This document shows positions 5,659 to 12,017 of a stretch of DNA of 12,017 nt, in pieces. Source of the stretch: Candidatus Neomicrothrix sp. UBA7388 (lineage in GTDB: Bacteria > Actinomycetota > Acidimicrobiia > Acidimicrobiales > Poriferisodalaceae); the NCBI GenBank assembly GCA_002470695.1, contig DKNM01000020.1, forward strand, positions 1 to 12,017. The letters are read 5' to 3'. Below the pieces are notes generated by a model. That model saw only the letters and a list, made by a program, of their open reading frames with translations, had not been told where the DNA came from and ran no database searches. The stretch's first letter is position 1, and each line of letters starts with the position of its first letter. A program made the position numbers and the translations under genes.

Positions 5659-6303
5659 ATGAGCAATCGTTCACCCAAAGAAGATGGTCTTCGCTTGCGA
5701 AAGTCGGTTAGTTCTTGGCTCCTTGCCCCCTCAGGGCTCAACTGTCTCTCGCTTCCGAACGTCCCGAAGGGCCTTAGCAATCCACGTCCTGATGTGATCG
5801 GAATCAGCCACTCCGGCGGATATCTCGCCGGAGACTCAGAGTTAATAGCGGTTCAAGTTCGGACGTCCCCTTCGAGGTTCATTTCAACGCTAGGCGACGC
5901 CTACGCATGCTCCGTTTTCGCAGGTCGCGTTTACTGCGCTTTCTATCTCGGCGAGGCTAATTTTAGCGAAGAGCAAATTGAAGCCGCCTTGCACCTACGC
6001 GTGGGTTTGATCCGCGTCGACTCTGATTTCTCGTGTCATCGGACTCTGCCCGCACCTTCTTTGCAGCCCATAGAACGCTTTCGATTACGTCTAATTGATG
6101 AACTCGGGTTAGCCACCTGTCAACTTTGTGCAATCGTCTTTCCTTCCCCGTTGGAAAGAGAAAATGAAGGTTCTTTATTCTGGAATGAAATATGGGCTGA
6201 GCACTTTGGTCGTCTTAGAAATGAAAGCGTTTACGACCGCAGAGCCCTTTGTCCGGATTGCTTACGAAACCTCGAGAAAATAGCGGCTGAAAGAGACGGA
6301 TAG
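5659..6303 (+). CDS. Hypothetical protein: degenerate PD-(D/E)XK-like nuclease fold plus C-terminal zinc ribbon
   Basis: 214 residues, not a named family I can assign. Residues 43-70 read RPDVIGIS, a short loop, then ELIAVQVRTS. This is the layout of PD-(D/E)XK nuclease-like proteins (PDxx, then a strand ending V-E-V-K-T-S), but here the catalytic E is Q66 and the K is R68. It continues with a helix and strand of the same style (TLGDAYACSVFAGRVYCAFYL at 77-97) and LRVGLIRVD at 113-121. The C-terminal part has C154-x-x-C157 and C198-x-x-C201, a four-Cys zinc-ribbon-like site. ATG 5659 is the first start after an in-frame TAG at 5617, and no Shine-Dalgarno is visible. It converges with the Baeyer-Villiger gene, 42 bp apart. 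A non-catalytic DNA/RNA-binding role is one reading; the fold assignment is inference. Confidence 0.75.
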   Translation: MSNRSPKEDGLRLRKSVSSWLLAPSGLNCLSLPNVPKGLSNPRPDVIGISHSGGYLAGDSELIAVQVRTSPSRFISTLGDAYACSVFAGRVYCAFYLGEANFSEEQIEAALHLRVGLIRVDSDFSCHRTLPAPSLQPIERFRLRLIDELGLATCQLCAIVFPSPLERENEGSLFWNEIWAEHFGRLRNESVYDRRALCPDCLRNLEKIAAERDG

Positions 6304-6345
6304 GAGACGCCCGCAGCCTTGGGACGCCGAGTTCGCTCTGCGACT

Positions 6346-8007
6346 TTAATCAGCCGTAACGACTTCCACAGGCATGTGGGCATCGTTGCTGAACCGGATA
6401 CCTTCGTAATCTTTGTCCGCAACATCAGCGATCGTTGCAACATATTTAGGTGTTCCACCGTTATAAACCATGTAACGAACCTTCCCAGCTTCATGGCCGT
6501 CTACGTTGCTGTTGTATCCGGTGAACCATGACTGGGCTTTACGCATCAACATCACGGAATACATCTTTACGACGTGCTCAGTCCAGCGACTCTCAGCCTC
6601 CTCGGTAGCCTCAAAGTAGCCAAGCTCGTTGTCGTAAAGGTACTCGAGCATTTCTGTGCACCAGTCCACTCCATTCTCAATTCCGCGGGGATAGTTCGTC
6701 GACGCAGATCCGCTTTGAGGGCCTGACGGCATGAGTAAGTTAGGAAAGCCAGAAACCATCATTCCAAGGAAGGTTGTTGGGCTATCGAACCACTTTTCCT
6801 TGAGAGTCATGCCGTTACGCCCTCGGATATCTATGTGGTCGAAAGAGCCGGTTATAGCGTCGAAACCAGTTGCGTAGACAATGATGTCAAAGTCGTAGTC
6901 TCCGTCGCTTGTTCGAATTCCAGTTTCAGTGACCCGCTCTATAGGGGTTTCACTGATATCTACGAGCTGCACATTTTCTCGATTAAAGGCTTCTAGGTAA
7001 CCGGTCTCCATGGGAACCCGCTGCACTCCAAATCCATGATCTTTGGGAATTAGCTTTTCAGCTACCTCAGGATCCTCTACTCGACCACGAATTCGTTCGG
7101 CAATATATGCTGATATCTCTGCGTTGGCTTCTTCATCTGTGAAGATTTCTCTGAAGTTTCTGAGCCATATAGCAAAGCCGGGCTCATCGTAGAGCTGGTC
7201 CCAGAGCTCGTATCGCTCTTCCTGACTAACTTCGTAAAACCCTCTGCGGTCCGGCTCATGCTCAAAGCCCCCTGGAGTTCGCGCACAGGTTTCAAATATT
7301 TCGTCATACCTGGCTCGAATTTCATCCATCTGAGCCGGGGAAATCTCACTGTTGTTAAGAGGGGCAACCCAGTTAGGTCGCCTTTGAAACACCGTCAGTT
7401 CGCCTACCTTGTCCGCTATTTCTCCAATGACTTGGATGGCGGTGGCTCCAGTGCCTACAACGCCTACTCGCTGATCTCGCAGGTCGACCTGTTCATGGGG
7501 CCAATTGTAGGTATGCCATGACCGGCCTTGGAAATCTTCGACTCCCTCAACACGGGGCATCGTGGGCTGCGACAGAAGACCCAAAGCCAGAATCAAGACA
7601 CGACATCGAAGTTCGCGTCCGTCCGAAACCTTGATGTCCCAAAGCTCCTCTGATTCATTGAAGATTGCTGACTGCACGCGACAGTTGAACTGCATGTGCT
7701 GACGCAAGTTGAATTTGTCAGCGACGAAATTCAGGTATTTGAGATTTTCGGGCTGACCAGAGAACATTTCTTTCCAGTGCCACTCATCCAGAATCTCCTT
7801 TGAGAACGAGTACCCATAGGTGTAGCTCTCGGAATCAAATCTTGCGCCGGGGTATCGGTTGTTGTACCACGTGCCGCCTAAGTCGGCGTCAGCTTCGAGT
7901 ACCGTTGCTTTAATTCCCATATCGATTAGACGTTTAATTTGGTAAATGCCGGCGACTCCCGCCCCGACGACTACGACTTCATAATCTAAATTTGTCTCGC
8001 TACGCAT
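6346..8007 (-). CDS. Type I Baeyer-Villiger monooxygenase (flavoprotein)
   Basis: 553 residues, full length for the family. The N-terminal FAD-binding Rossmann motif is VVVVGAGVAG (GxGxxG at 15-20), followed by LGGTWYNNRYPGARFD at 43-58. The type I fingerprint F-x-G-x-x-x-H-x-x-x-W is present at 159-169 (FQGRSWHTYNW). The NADPH-binding Rossmann motif is VGVVGTGATA at 181-190. The late YATGFDA motif, typical of class B flavin monooxygenases, is also present. The enzyme inserts an oxygen atom next to a ketone to give an ester or lactone, using NADPH, FAD and O2 in the cytoplasm. The GGTWYNNRYPGARFD block and the length resemble the cyclohexanone/cyclododecanone type more than the short flavin N-oxide type. 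The substrate is unknown. AAGGA lies about 11 bases before ATG 8007. The VOC gene ends 101 bp upstream on the same strand, so they may be co-transcribed. Confidence 0.95.
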   Translation of the reverse strand: MRSETNLDYEVVVVGAGVAGIYQIKRLIDMGIKATVLEADADLGGTWYNNRYPGARFDSESYTYGYSFSKEILDEWHWKEMFSGQPENLKYLNFVADKFNLRQHMQFNCRVQSAIFNESEELWDIKVSDGRELRCRVLILALGLLSQPTMPRVEGVEDFQGRSWHTYNWPHEQVDLRDQRVGVVGTGATAIQVIGEIADKVGELTVFQRRPNWVAPLNNSEISPAQMDEIRARYDEIFETCARTPGGFEHEPDRRGFYEVSQEERYELWDQLYDEPGFAIWLRNFREIFTDEEANAEISAYIAERIRGRVEDPEVAEKLIPKDHGFGVQRVPMETGYLEAFNRENVQLVDISETPIERVTETGIRTSDGDYDFDIIVYATGFDAITGSFDHIDIRGRNGMTLKEKWFDSPTTFLGMMVSGFPNLLMPSGPQSGSASTNYPRGIENGVDWCTEMLEYLYDNELGYFEATEEAESRWTEHVVKMYSVMLMRKAQSWFTGYNSNVDGHEAGKVRYMVYNGGTPKYVATIADVADKDYEGIRFSNDAHMPVEVVTAD

Positions 8008-8108
8008 GTTTCTATGTCCTTGCGGCTCTTAAGGCTGCCTTCATAATAGGGCTCGCGGTGCTGTTACGCCCGAATCCGGCGATTGACAAATCGACGTAAG
8101 CAAAATGC

Positions 8109-8879
8109 CTAATGGTTAATGAGAAACTTTGTGCCAAAAAGGTCCAGTTCGTAGGCTTTGGGTTCATCGCTGGAGTCCAAAGCTAAGCCGTAAACACCCT
8201 CTCCTTTGGCATCAAGAAAGGCTTCTAGGGTTAGACCGAACTCTCGACTTGTGTCAACAGGTGAAAGCAACTCGATCAGACCACCCGTAGGTGGACGGAT
8301 GGTTGAGCTGAGAACGCCTCTGTCATTGTCGATCACTGGGCTATCTGCCTGCAGCCCTAATCGAGATCCGTAGACCTCTGCGGCGAGAGAGGCGTCGTTG
8401 GTAGCGACCAGGACCTTTTGGATTCCCGAATAGTGAGGCGGTGCGCTCTCGGGAAGGTCGGGCTGCGCAACAGATCCGTCCGGGTAAACCCTTATCAGCA
8501 CCCCATGCGTTGAGCTTGGGTGTATGTCGCGACCACCTGCGCCCCTCATCAGCGGTAAGACCTTCACTCCCCTATTGAGCAGTTCTTCTGCTTCGGCGTT
8601 GGGGTCAGGAGCTTCGAGCATTACCGCATAAATTCCTTCGCCGCGTCGATCAAGAAACTTTTGGAGCGCTTGACTTAATGGCTCACTGGGATTGGAAGGC
8701 GCCATCAATTCGATGTTGCTGCCCCCTTGAGGCTGACACATGCCGACGTGTGCTCCCAAAGACGGAACTGTCTCTGGGGAGAAATCAACAACATGCATGC
8801 CTAACTCATTTTGGAATTTCGACATTGCTTTGTCGAAGCTCTCAACAGCGATGGCAACTCGAGGCATTCCTGTAATCAT
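8109..8879 (-). CDS. Duplicated VOC-superfamily protein, methylmalonyl-CoA-epimerase-like, metal ligands missing
   Basis: 256 residues made of two similar halves. In the first, RVAIAV at 7-12, NIELMAP at 55-61 and FLDRRGEGIYAVML at 75-88. In the second, KVLVAT at 155-160, LIELLSP at 201-207 and FLDAKGEGVYGLAL at 221-234. The IELxxP and GEGI/V motifs are those of methylmalonyl-CoA epimerase and related VOC proteins. In those enzymes a His near the first strand and a His after GEGI bind the metal. Here those places hold Arg7 and Tyr-Ala in the first half, and Lys155 and Tyr-Gly in the second. Only the Glu in IEL is kept. It may therefore be a ligand-binding or non-metal protein. ATG 8879 has GGAAG close upstream. 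It lies between the 9241 gene and the Baeyer-Villiger gene on one strand. Confidence 0.85.
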   Translation of the reverse strand: MITGMPRVAIAVESFDKAMSKFQNELGMHVVDFSPETVPSLGAHVGMCQPQGGSNIELMAPSNPSEPLSQALQKFLDRRGEGIYAVMLEAPDPNAEAEELLNRGVKVLPLMRGAGGRDIHPSSTHGVLIRVYPDGSVAQPDLPESAPPHYSGIQKVLVATNDASLAAEVYGSRLGLQADSPVIDNDRGVLSSTIRPPTGGLIELLSPVDTSREFGLTLEAFLDAKGEGVYGLALDSSDEPKAYELDLFGTKFLINH

Positions 8880-8965
8880 GAAACTTCCAATCGTGTCTGT
8901 TCATCATAAACGGCGTCGCGAGCTGATTTGCTACACAGCGCTGACCTATGAACGTTTCCCGACAG

Positions 8966-9241
8966 TTAGTTGTTCGCGCTTTTGCGTCGCTCGATTTCGT
9001 CTCGCAAATTGTGACCGCTCTTGAGCGACCATCGAATTTGTCCGTGTTTCGTCTCTGCAACCACTAAATCAGCGGAACCCACCCGTGACACCGCTATATC
9101 GATAACTGCCGCGTATGGGAGCCTGCCTTCCCACATTGCCGCTTTAGAAGTCCGGTAAATTGCGTCGTCAGCTAGCTCGAGTGAGATCAGTCGTTCAATA
9201 CCGTCTGCATCAGTCTCTTTGACTCGGGGGTACTTCGACAC
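8966..9241 (-). CDS. Small hypothetical protein, possibly PH-like beta fold
   Basis: 91 residues from GTG 9241. The sequence alternates short strands: GIERLISLELADDAIYR, AAMWEGRLPYAAVIDIAVSR, ADLVVAETKHGQIRWSLKSG, ending in a charged helix (LRDEIERRKSANN). The order strand-strand-strand with a W-E-G-R-L-P-Y-A-A-V-x-D-I block and a single C-terminal helix resembles small bacterial PH-like domains, but I recognise no named family. No clear Shine-Dalgarno precedes the GTG, and an inverted repeat overlaps it. It is the first gene of a likely minus-strand operon with the VOC gene (86 bp on) and the Baeyer-Villiger gene. It is divergent from the SAM-controlled metY unit. Confidence 0.65.
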   Translation of the reverse strand: MSKYPRVKETDADGIERLISLELADDAIYRTSKAAMWEGRLPYAAVIDIAVSRVGSADLVVAETKHGQIRWSLKSGHNLRDEIERRKSANN

Positions 9242-9255
9242 AAACTTAGTGTGTC
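9237..9255. promoter_or_regulatory. Inverted repeat over the start codon of the 9241 gene (candidate operator)
   Basis: GACACA (9237-9242), 7-base spacer AACTTAG, TGTGTC (9250-9255) is a perfect 6-bp inverted repeat. On the minus strand it spans the GTG start and a possible TAAGTT -10-like hexamer. It could be an operator or an mRNA hairpin limiting translation. The evidence is symmetry and position only. Confidence 0.3.
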
Positions 9256-9337
9256 AGAGACCAGAAATACTGGCGACTCCTTCTGGCCTATTTATGTCAA
9301 TACGAGTTGCGTTCATACTGCCGATCTGCTGAAATGG

Positions 9338-9428
9338 CGTCGTTATCAAGAGCGGCGCACATTCGTGTGCCCAGCAACCTGGGGTGGACACCCAAGGTGC
9401 TTTCCTACTTTGTAGGGATATGGCGACG
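9338..9428 (+). promoter_or_regulatory. SAM riboswitch aptamer (SAM-I/SAM-IV superfamily, compact P2 variant)
   Basis: The conserved SAM-I core is readable: ATCAAGAG (9345-9352), GCAACC (9374-9379) and AAGGTGC (9394-9400). P1 pairs CGTCGTTAT (9338-9346) with ATGGCGACG (9420-9428), nine pairs with two G-U. P2 is GGCGCAC/GTGTGCC (9354-9360/9365-9371) with a 4-base loop. P3 is ACCT/AGGT (9377-9380/9395-9398) plus GGGT/ACCC (9382-9385/9390-9393), loop GGAC. P4 is CCTA/TAGG (9404-9407/9413-9416). P2 lacks the internal kink-turn of standard SAM-I. The P3 loop GGAC is complementary to GTCC at 9452-9455, which fits the SAM-IV or SAM-I/IV-variant style of pseudoknot. It lies upstream of metY, a classic target. 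SAM binding should lower metY expression. Confidence 0.88.
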
Positions 9429-9444
9429 GCTCTAAGTCGGCGCA

Positions 9445-9525
9445 ACAAAGTGTCCCATGAGATTTTCTCTTGGCGTAGATGGCTCCTTTGTCCACCCCTC
9501 TGAATATCAAAAATACTTAGAGAGG
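9445..9525 (+). promoter_or_regulatory. Expression platform between SAM aptamer and metY
   Basis: Helices that could link the aptamer to gene control: ACAAAG (9445-9450) with CTTTGT (9486-9491); a small stem CCA-t-GAGA / TCTC-t-TGG (9455-9473); and CCTCT (9497-9501) with AGAGG (9521-9525), which would hide the metY Shine-Dalgarno. GTGTCC (9450-9455), the proposed pseudoknot partner of the P3 loop, overlaps the first two helices. No GC-rich stem followed by a T-run is seen. This favours translational over transcriptional control. That conclusion is inference. Confidence 0.4.
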
Positions 9526-9532
9526 CAGAGAA

Positions 9533-10840
9533 ATGAACGAAAATTGGGGATTCGAAACAAAGCAAATACATGCGGGACAAGAGCCTGACCCGACAACTGG
9601 CAGCAGGACCGTCCCGATTTATCAGACCACGTCGTACGTGTTTCGTGACACTGACCATGCAGCAGATCTATTCGCTTTGGCTGAGGTGGGCAACATTTAC
9701 ACCCGGATAATGAATCCAACTCAAATGGTGCTAGAAGCACGTCTTCAAGCGTTAGAAAGTGGCACTGATACGGCGATAGGAATTCCGGGTGCGTTAGCTG
9801 TGGCCTCCGGGCAAGCAGCAGAGACTTTAGCGATTCTTAATTTAGCGGAGGCAGGAGATCACTTAGTGGCCTCGGCCTCTTTGTATGGGGGCACCTACAA
9901 CCTCTTGCATTACACGCTTCCCAAAATGGGAATACAAACAACTTTTATCGATGACCCTGACGATTTAGATGCTTGGCAATCAGCGGTCCAGCCAAACACA
10001 AAGCTTTTTTACGCGGAAAGTATTGGAAATCCGCGCAATGACTGCCTCGACATAACTGGTGTATCGGGTGTAGCACACCAATCTGGGCTTCCACTAGTAG
10101 TAGACAACACGGTTGCCACTCCCTACTTGATAAAGCCGCTGGAACTTGGGGCTGACATCGTCGTTCACTCGATGACCAAGTTCATTGGAGGGCACGGAAA
10201 TTCCGTTGGTGGCGTAATCATAGATGGCGGCAACTTCGACTACGGAGAGAGCGGCAGATTCTCTAACTTCACCGAACCCGACCCCAGCTATCACGGTTTG
10301 GCATATTGGCCTGCCTTGGGAAATGGGTCATTCATCATTAAAGCTCGGGTGCAGTTACTTCGCGATGTTGGCGCTGCAATCTCGCCACAAAATGCGTTTT
10401 ACTTTCTCCAGGGACTTGAGACCTTGAGTCTGCGAATGGAGCGACACTTTTCGAACACTCAGCAGGTTGCGGAGTATCTAAATGCCCATCCGAAGGTTGA
10501 GGCTGTTCAGTATTCGGGTTTAGCTGACAGTCCTTGGCATTCGCGGCTCAGCGCCTTTGGTCAAGGCCGTGGCTATGGGTCAGTCCCTGCGTTCATAATT
10601 AAGGGCGGCGTCGAGGCCGGCAAAAAGTTTTTGAATGCTCTGCAGTTACATAGCCACGTTGCCAACATCGGGGATGTGCGGAGTCTCGCTATTCATCCCG
10701 CTTCAACGACTCACTCACAACTGACTCCCGAGGAGCAGATTAAAGCAGGCGTCGTTCCGGGCCTGGTGCGACTTTCAGTCGGACTCGAAACAATATCTGA
10801 CATTATCGAGGACTTAGATAGAGGATTCGCGGCTAGCTGA
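9533..10840 (+). CDS. metY: O-acetylhomoserine sulfhydrylase (PLP-dependent), MetY
   Basis: 435 residues, typical for MetY (about 430) and longer than cystathionine synthases or lyases. It opens with GFETKQIHAGQEPDPTTGSR and VPIYQTTSYVF. It keeps the PLP-site motifs YTRIMNPT (56-63), ASGQAA (91-96), DNTVATPYL (191-199) and HSMTKFIGGHG with the Schiff-base Lys216. It ends with the SLAIHPASTTHSQL and RLSVGLE blocks. It makes homocysteine from O-acetylhomoserine and sulfide, the direct sulfhydrylation route to methionine, in the cytoplasm. ATG 9533 has AGAGAGG seven bases upstream. The SAM riboswitch 105 bp upstream explains its regulation. The CoA-transferase begins 89 bp downstream on the same strand with no terminator visible, so read-through is possible. 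Use of O-succinylhomoserine cannot be excluded. Confidence 0.95.
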   Translation: MNENWGFETKQIHAGQEPDPTTGSRTVPIYQTTSYVFRDTDHAADLFALAEVGNIYTRIMNPTQMVLEARLQALESGTDTAIGIPGALAVASGQAAETLAILNLAEAGDHLVASASLYGGTYNLLHYTLPKMGIQTTFIDDPDDLDAWQSAVQPNTKLFYAESIGNPRNDCLDITGVSGVAHQSGLPLVVDNTVATPYLIKPLELGADIVVHSMTKFIGGHGNSVGGVIIDGGNFDYGESGRFSNFTEPDPSYHGLAYWPALGNGSFIIKARVQLLRDVGAAISPQNAFYFLQGLETLSLRMERHFSNTQQVAEYLNAHPKVEAVQYSGLADSPWHSRLSAFGQGRGYGSVPAFIIKGGVEAGKKFLNALQLHSHVANIGDVRSLAIHPASTTHSQLTPEEQIKAGVVPGLVRLSVGLETISDIIEDLDRGFAAS

Positions 10841-10929
10841 CCTCGAACCGCGCCGGGAACAGAGACGTTGCTGAAACCAACTCAGAGTCCAGAGTAAACG
10901 CACAAACTTGATGCGCTAGCGTCGTAGTC

Positions 10930-12017
10930 GTGGGGGCACTCAGCGGTTACAGGGTTTTAGATCTATCTATTTTGGTTCAAGGACCACAGGCGGCGGCAAT
11001 GTTGCACGACCTTGGTGCTGAGGTCACAAAGATTGAGTTACCGGAAGTGGGTGACCTGGGTCGATGGCTAACTGTCGCCATTGATGATGATCGTTCTCCT
11101 TACGTTGAAGCAAATAACCGCGGAAAACGCTCGGTGACACTGGACCTACGGACTGCCGGCGGCAAGAGAGCCTTGATGCGCTTGGTTGAGGCCGTTGACA
11201 TTTTGATTCACAACTTTGTTCCTGGCACTGTCGAGGAGTGGGGCATCGACTACGACGCCCTGAAAAAGATAAATCCGTCACTGATTTATGCTGCTGGCTC
11301 TACTTTCGGGCCTGAAGGACCTAATTCTCAGCGCGAGGGCGCCGACATGGTAGGCCAAGCCGAAGGAGGGATCGTTTCGGTTACGGGACACGATGATGGG
11401 CACCCGACAATCGTGGGTGCCGTTATCGGTGATCACTTCGGGGCACAAAATCTTATTACTGGGATCCTCGCAGCTCTTGTCCACAGAGAGCGCACGGGCG
11501 TAGGGCAGCGCATTGATGTCTCACTCGTTGGCAGTGCAATTTTTGCTCAATCCTCAGAGATGACATACACAATGTTGAGCGGCAAGTCGCCTGGACGGCC
11601 TAACAATAACCACCCAATTTTAAGAGGTCTTGTGCATCGTTGCCCGACTAGCGATGGCTACATCTACCTTCTCGGAATCCCCGAACATCTCTGGAATGAC
11701 TTCGCCTTGTGTCTTGATCGCGAAGATCTAGTAGATGACCCCAGATTCGCTACTTTGGTGCCCGCTCTTGAAGACGTCGAAACGCTTCGAACAATAATCG
11801 ACGACGTTTTTCCTTCTCGGACGACCGAAGAGTGGGAACAGCGGCTTCGCTCCGCAGGCCAGCGTTATGGAAGAGTCAAAACCTATGAAGAGGTAGTAAG
11901 CGATGACACAAACTTGGCGAACGGCTACATCGTCCAGGTAGAACATCCTACTTATGGTTCTATTTCAGTCGTAGGAAACCCTATTGGAATGAGTGAAACA
12001 CCGACTCGAGTGGGAGT
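10930..12017 (+). CDS. Class III (CaiB/BaiF) CoA-transferase family protein, 3' end cut off by window
   Basis: 362 residues are visible from GTG 10930; the C-terminus runs past the window. The frame has a TGA at 10909, and GTG is the only start before the conserved opening SGYRVLDLSILVQGP. Family blocks follow: LGAEVTKIELPEVGD (29-43), NNRGKRSVTLDLRT (62-75), ILIHNFVPGT (91-100), VGAVIGDHFGAQ (162-173), RTGVGQRIDVSLVGSAIFAQ (188-207) and HPTYGSISVVGNPIGMSETP (339-358). The place of the catalytic Asp (Asp169 of formyl-CoA transferase) is Gly201. The His of alpha-methylacyl-CoA racemases, in the G-H-D motif, is also absent (EGADMV at 137-142). So it may not be a standard transferase or racemase. 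No Shine-Dalgarno is visible. It follows metY by 89 bp on the same strand. Substrate is unknown, and a second fused domain beyond the edge cannot be excluded. Confidence 0.88.
   Translation, partial: MGALSGYRVLDLSILVQGPQAAAMLHDLGAEVTKIELPEVGDLGRWLTVAIDDDRSPYVEANNRGKRSVTLDLRTAGGKRALMRLVEAVDILIHNFVPGTVEEWGIDYDALKKINPSLIYAAGSTFGPEGPNSQREGADMVGQAEGGIVSVTGHDDGHPTIVGAVIGDHFGAQNLITGILAALVHRERTGVGQRIDVSLVGSAIFAQSSEMTYTMLSGKSPGRPNNNHPILRGLVHRCPTSDGYIYLLGIPEHLWNDFALCLDREDLVDDPRFATLVPALEDVETLRTIIDDVFPSRTTEEWEQRLRSAGQRYGRVKTYEEVVSDDTNLANGYIVQVEHPTYGSISVVGNPIGMSETPTRVG

Noticed and set aside
6301..6345. GACGCC repeated twice between convergent genes
   Set aside because: It is a direct, not inverted, repeat of six bases and forms no terminator.
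9261..9286. CCAGAA...TTCTGG inverted repeat upstream of the riboswitch
   Set aside because: Six-base arms with a 14-base spacer and no promoter element clearly linked; too weak to call.
9254..9658. 134-codon minus-strand frame
   Set aside because: It runs through the SAM riboswitch and into metY; both explain the sequence better.
1..12017. Defence island, CRISPR array, integron or mobile element
   Set aside because: No repeats with regular spacing, no transposase, integrase, Cas or toxin-antitoxin genes, and no terminal inverted repeats were seen.

Overview
The window looks like chromosomal DNA from a free-living actinobacterium. A marine Acidimicrobiia-type lineage is my best guess, held with moderate confidence. 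The reasons are the CspA sequence (GYRSLEEGQ and [13 protein letters not shown] blocks), a four-helix membrane protein with an early PW motif, an N-terminal SHOCT domain, several small dimeric alpha/beta-barrel proteins of types common in actinobacteria, GTG starts, at least one apparently leaderless promoter, and roughly balanced base composition. I see no insertion sequence, phage gene, CRISPR array, tRNA or rRNA.

Layout. Positions 1-2018 (minus strand) hold a PaaI-type hotdog thioesterase followed by a large tandem-domain class III CoA-transferase that runs off the left edge. Positions 2019-3333 hold a divergent intergenic region, a small membrane protein (+) and a convergent, 3'-overlapping SHOCT/membrane-anchored protein (-) whose exported part contains an internal duplication. 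Positions 3545-5124 hold a DABB-fold protein (+), a NIPSNAP-family protein (+), a cold-shock protein with a structured leader and a strong terminator (+), then another small DABB-like protein (-). Positions 5269-6303 hold a doubtful small ORF and a hypothetical protein that resembles a degenerate PD-(D/E)XK nuclease fold with a C-terminal zinc ribbon (+). Positions 6346-9241 (minus) hold a probable operon of a small PH-like protein, a duplicated VOC/methylmalonyl-CoA-epimerase-like protein and a type I Baeyer-Villiger monooxygenase. Positions 9338-12017 (+) hold a SAM riboswitch of the SAM-I/SAM-IV superfamily, metY (O-acetylhomoserine sulfhydrylase) and a second class III CoA-transferase that runs off the right edge.

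How they fit. Two themes are visible. One is oxidative and CoA-dependent breakdown of small organic acids or ketones (Baeyer-Villiger monooxygenase, VOC protein, hotdog thioesterase, two CaiB/BaiF-type proteins). The other is sulfur/methionine assimilation under SAM control. The substrates cannot be read from the sequence. A recurring oddity is loss of canonical catalytic or metal-binding residues: the first domain of the left CoA-transferase and the right CoA-transferase both lack the catalytic Asp, the VOC protein lacks the metal-binding His residues in both halves, and the nuclease-like protein has Q and R in place of the catalytic E and K.
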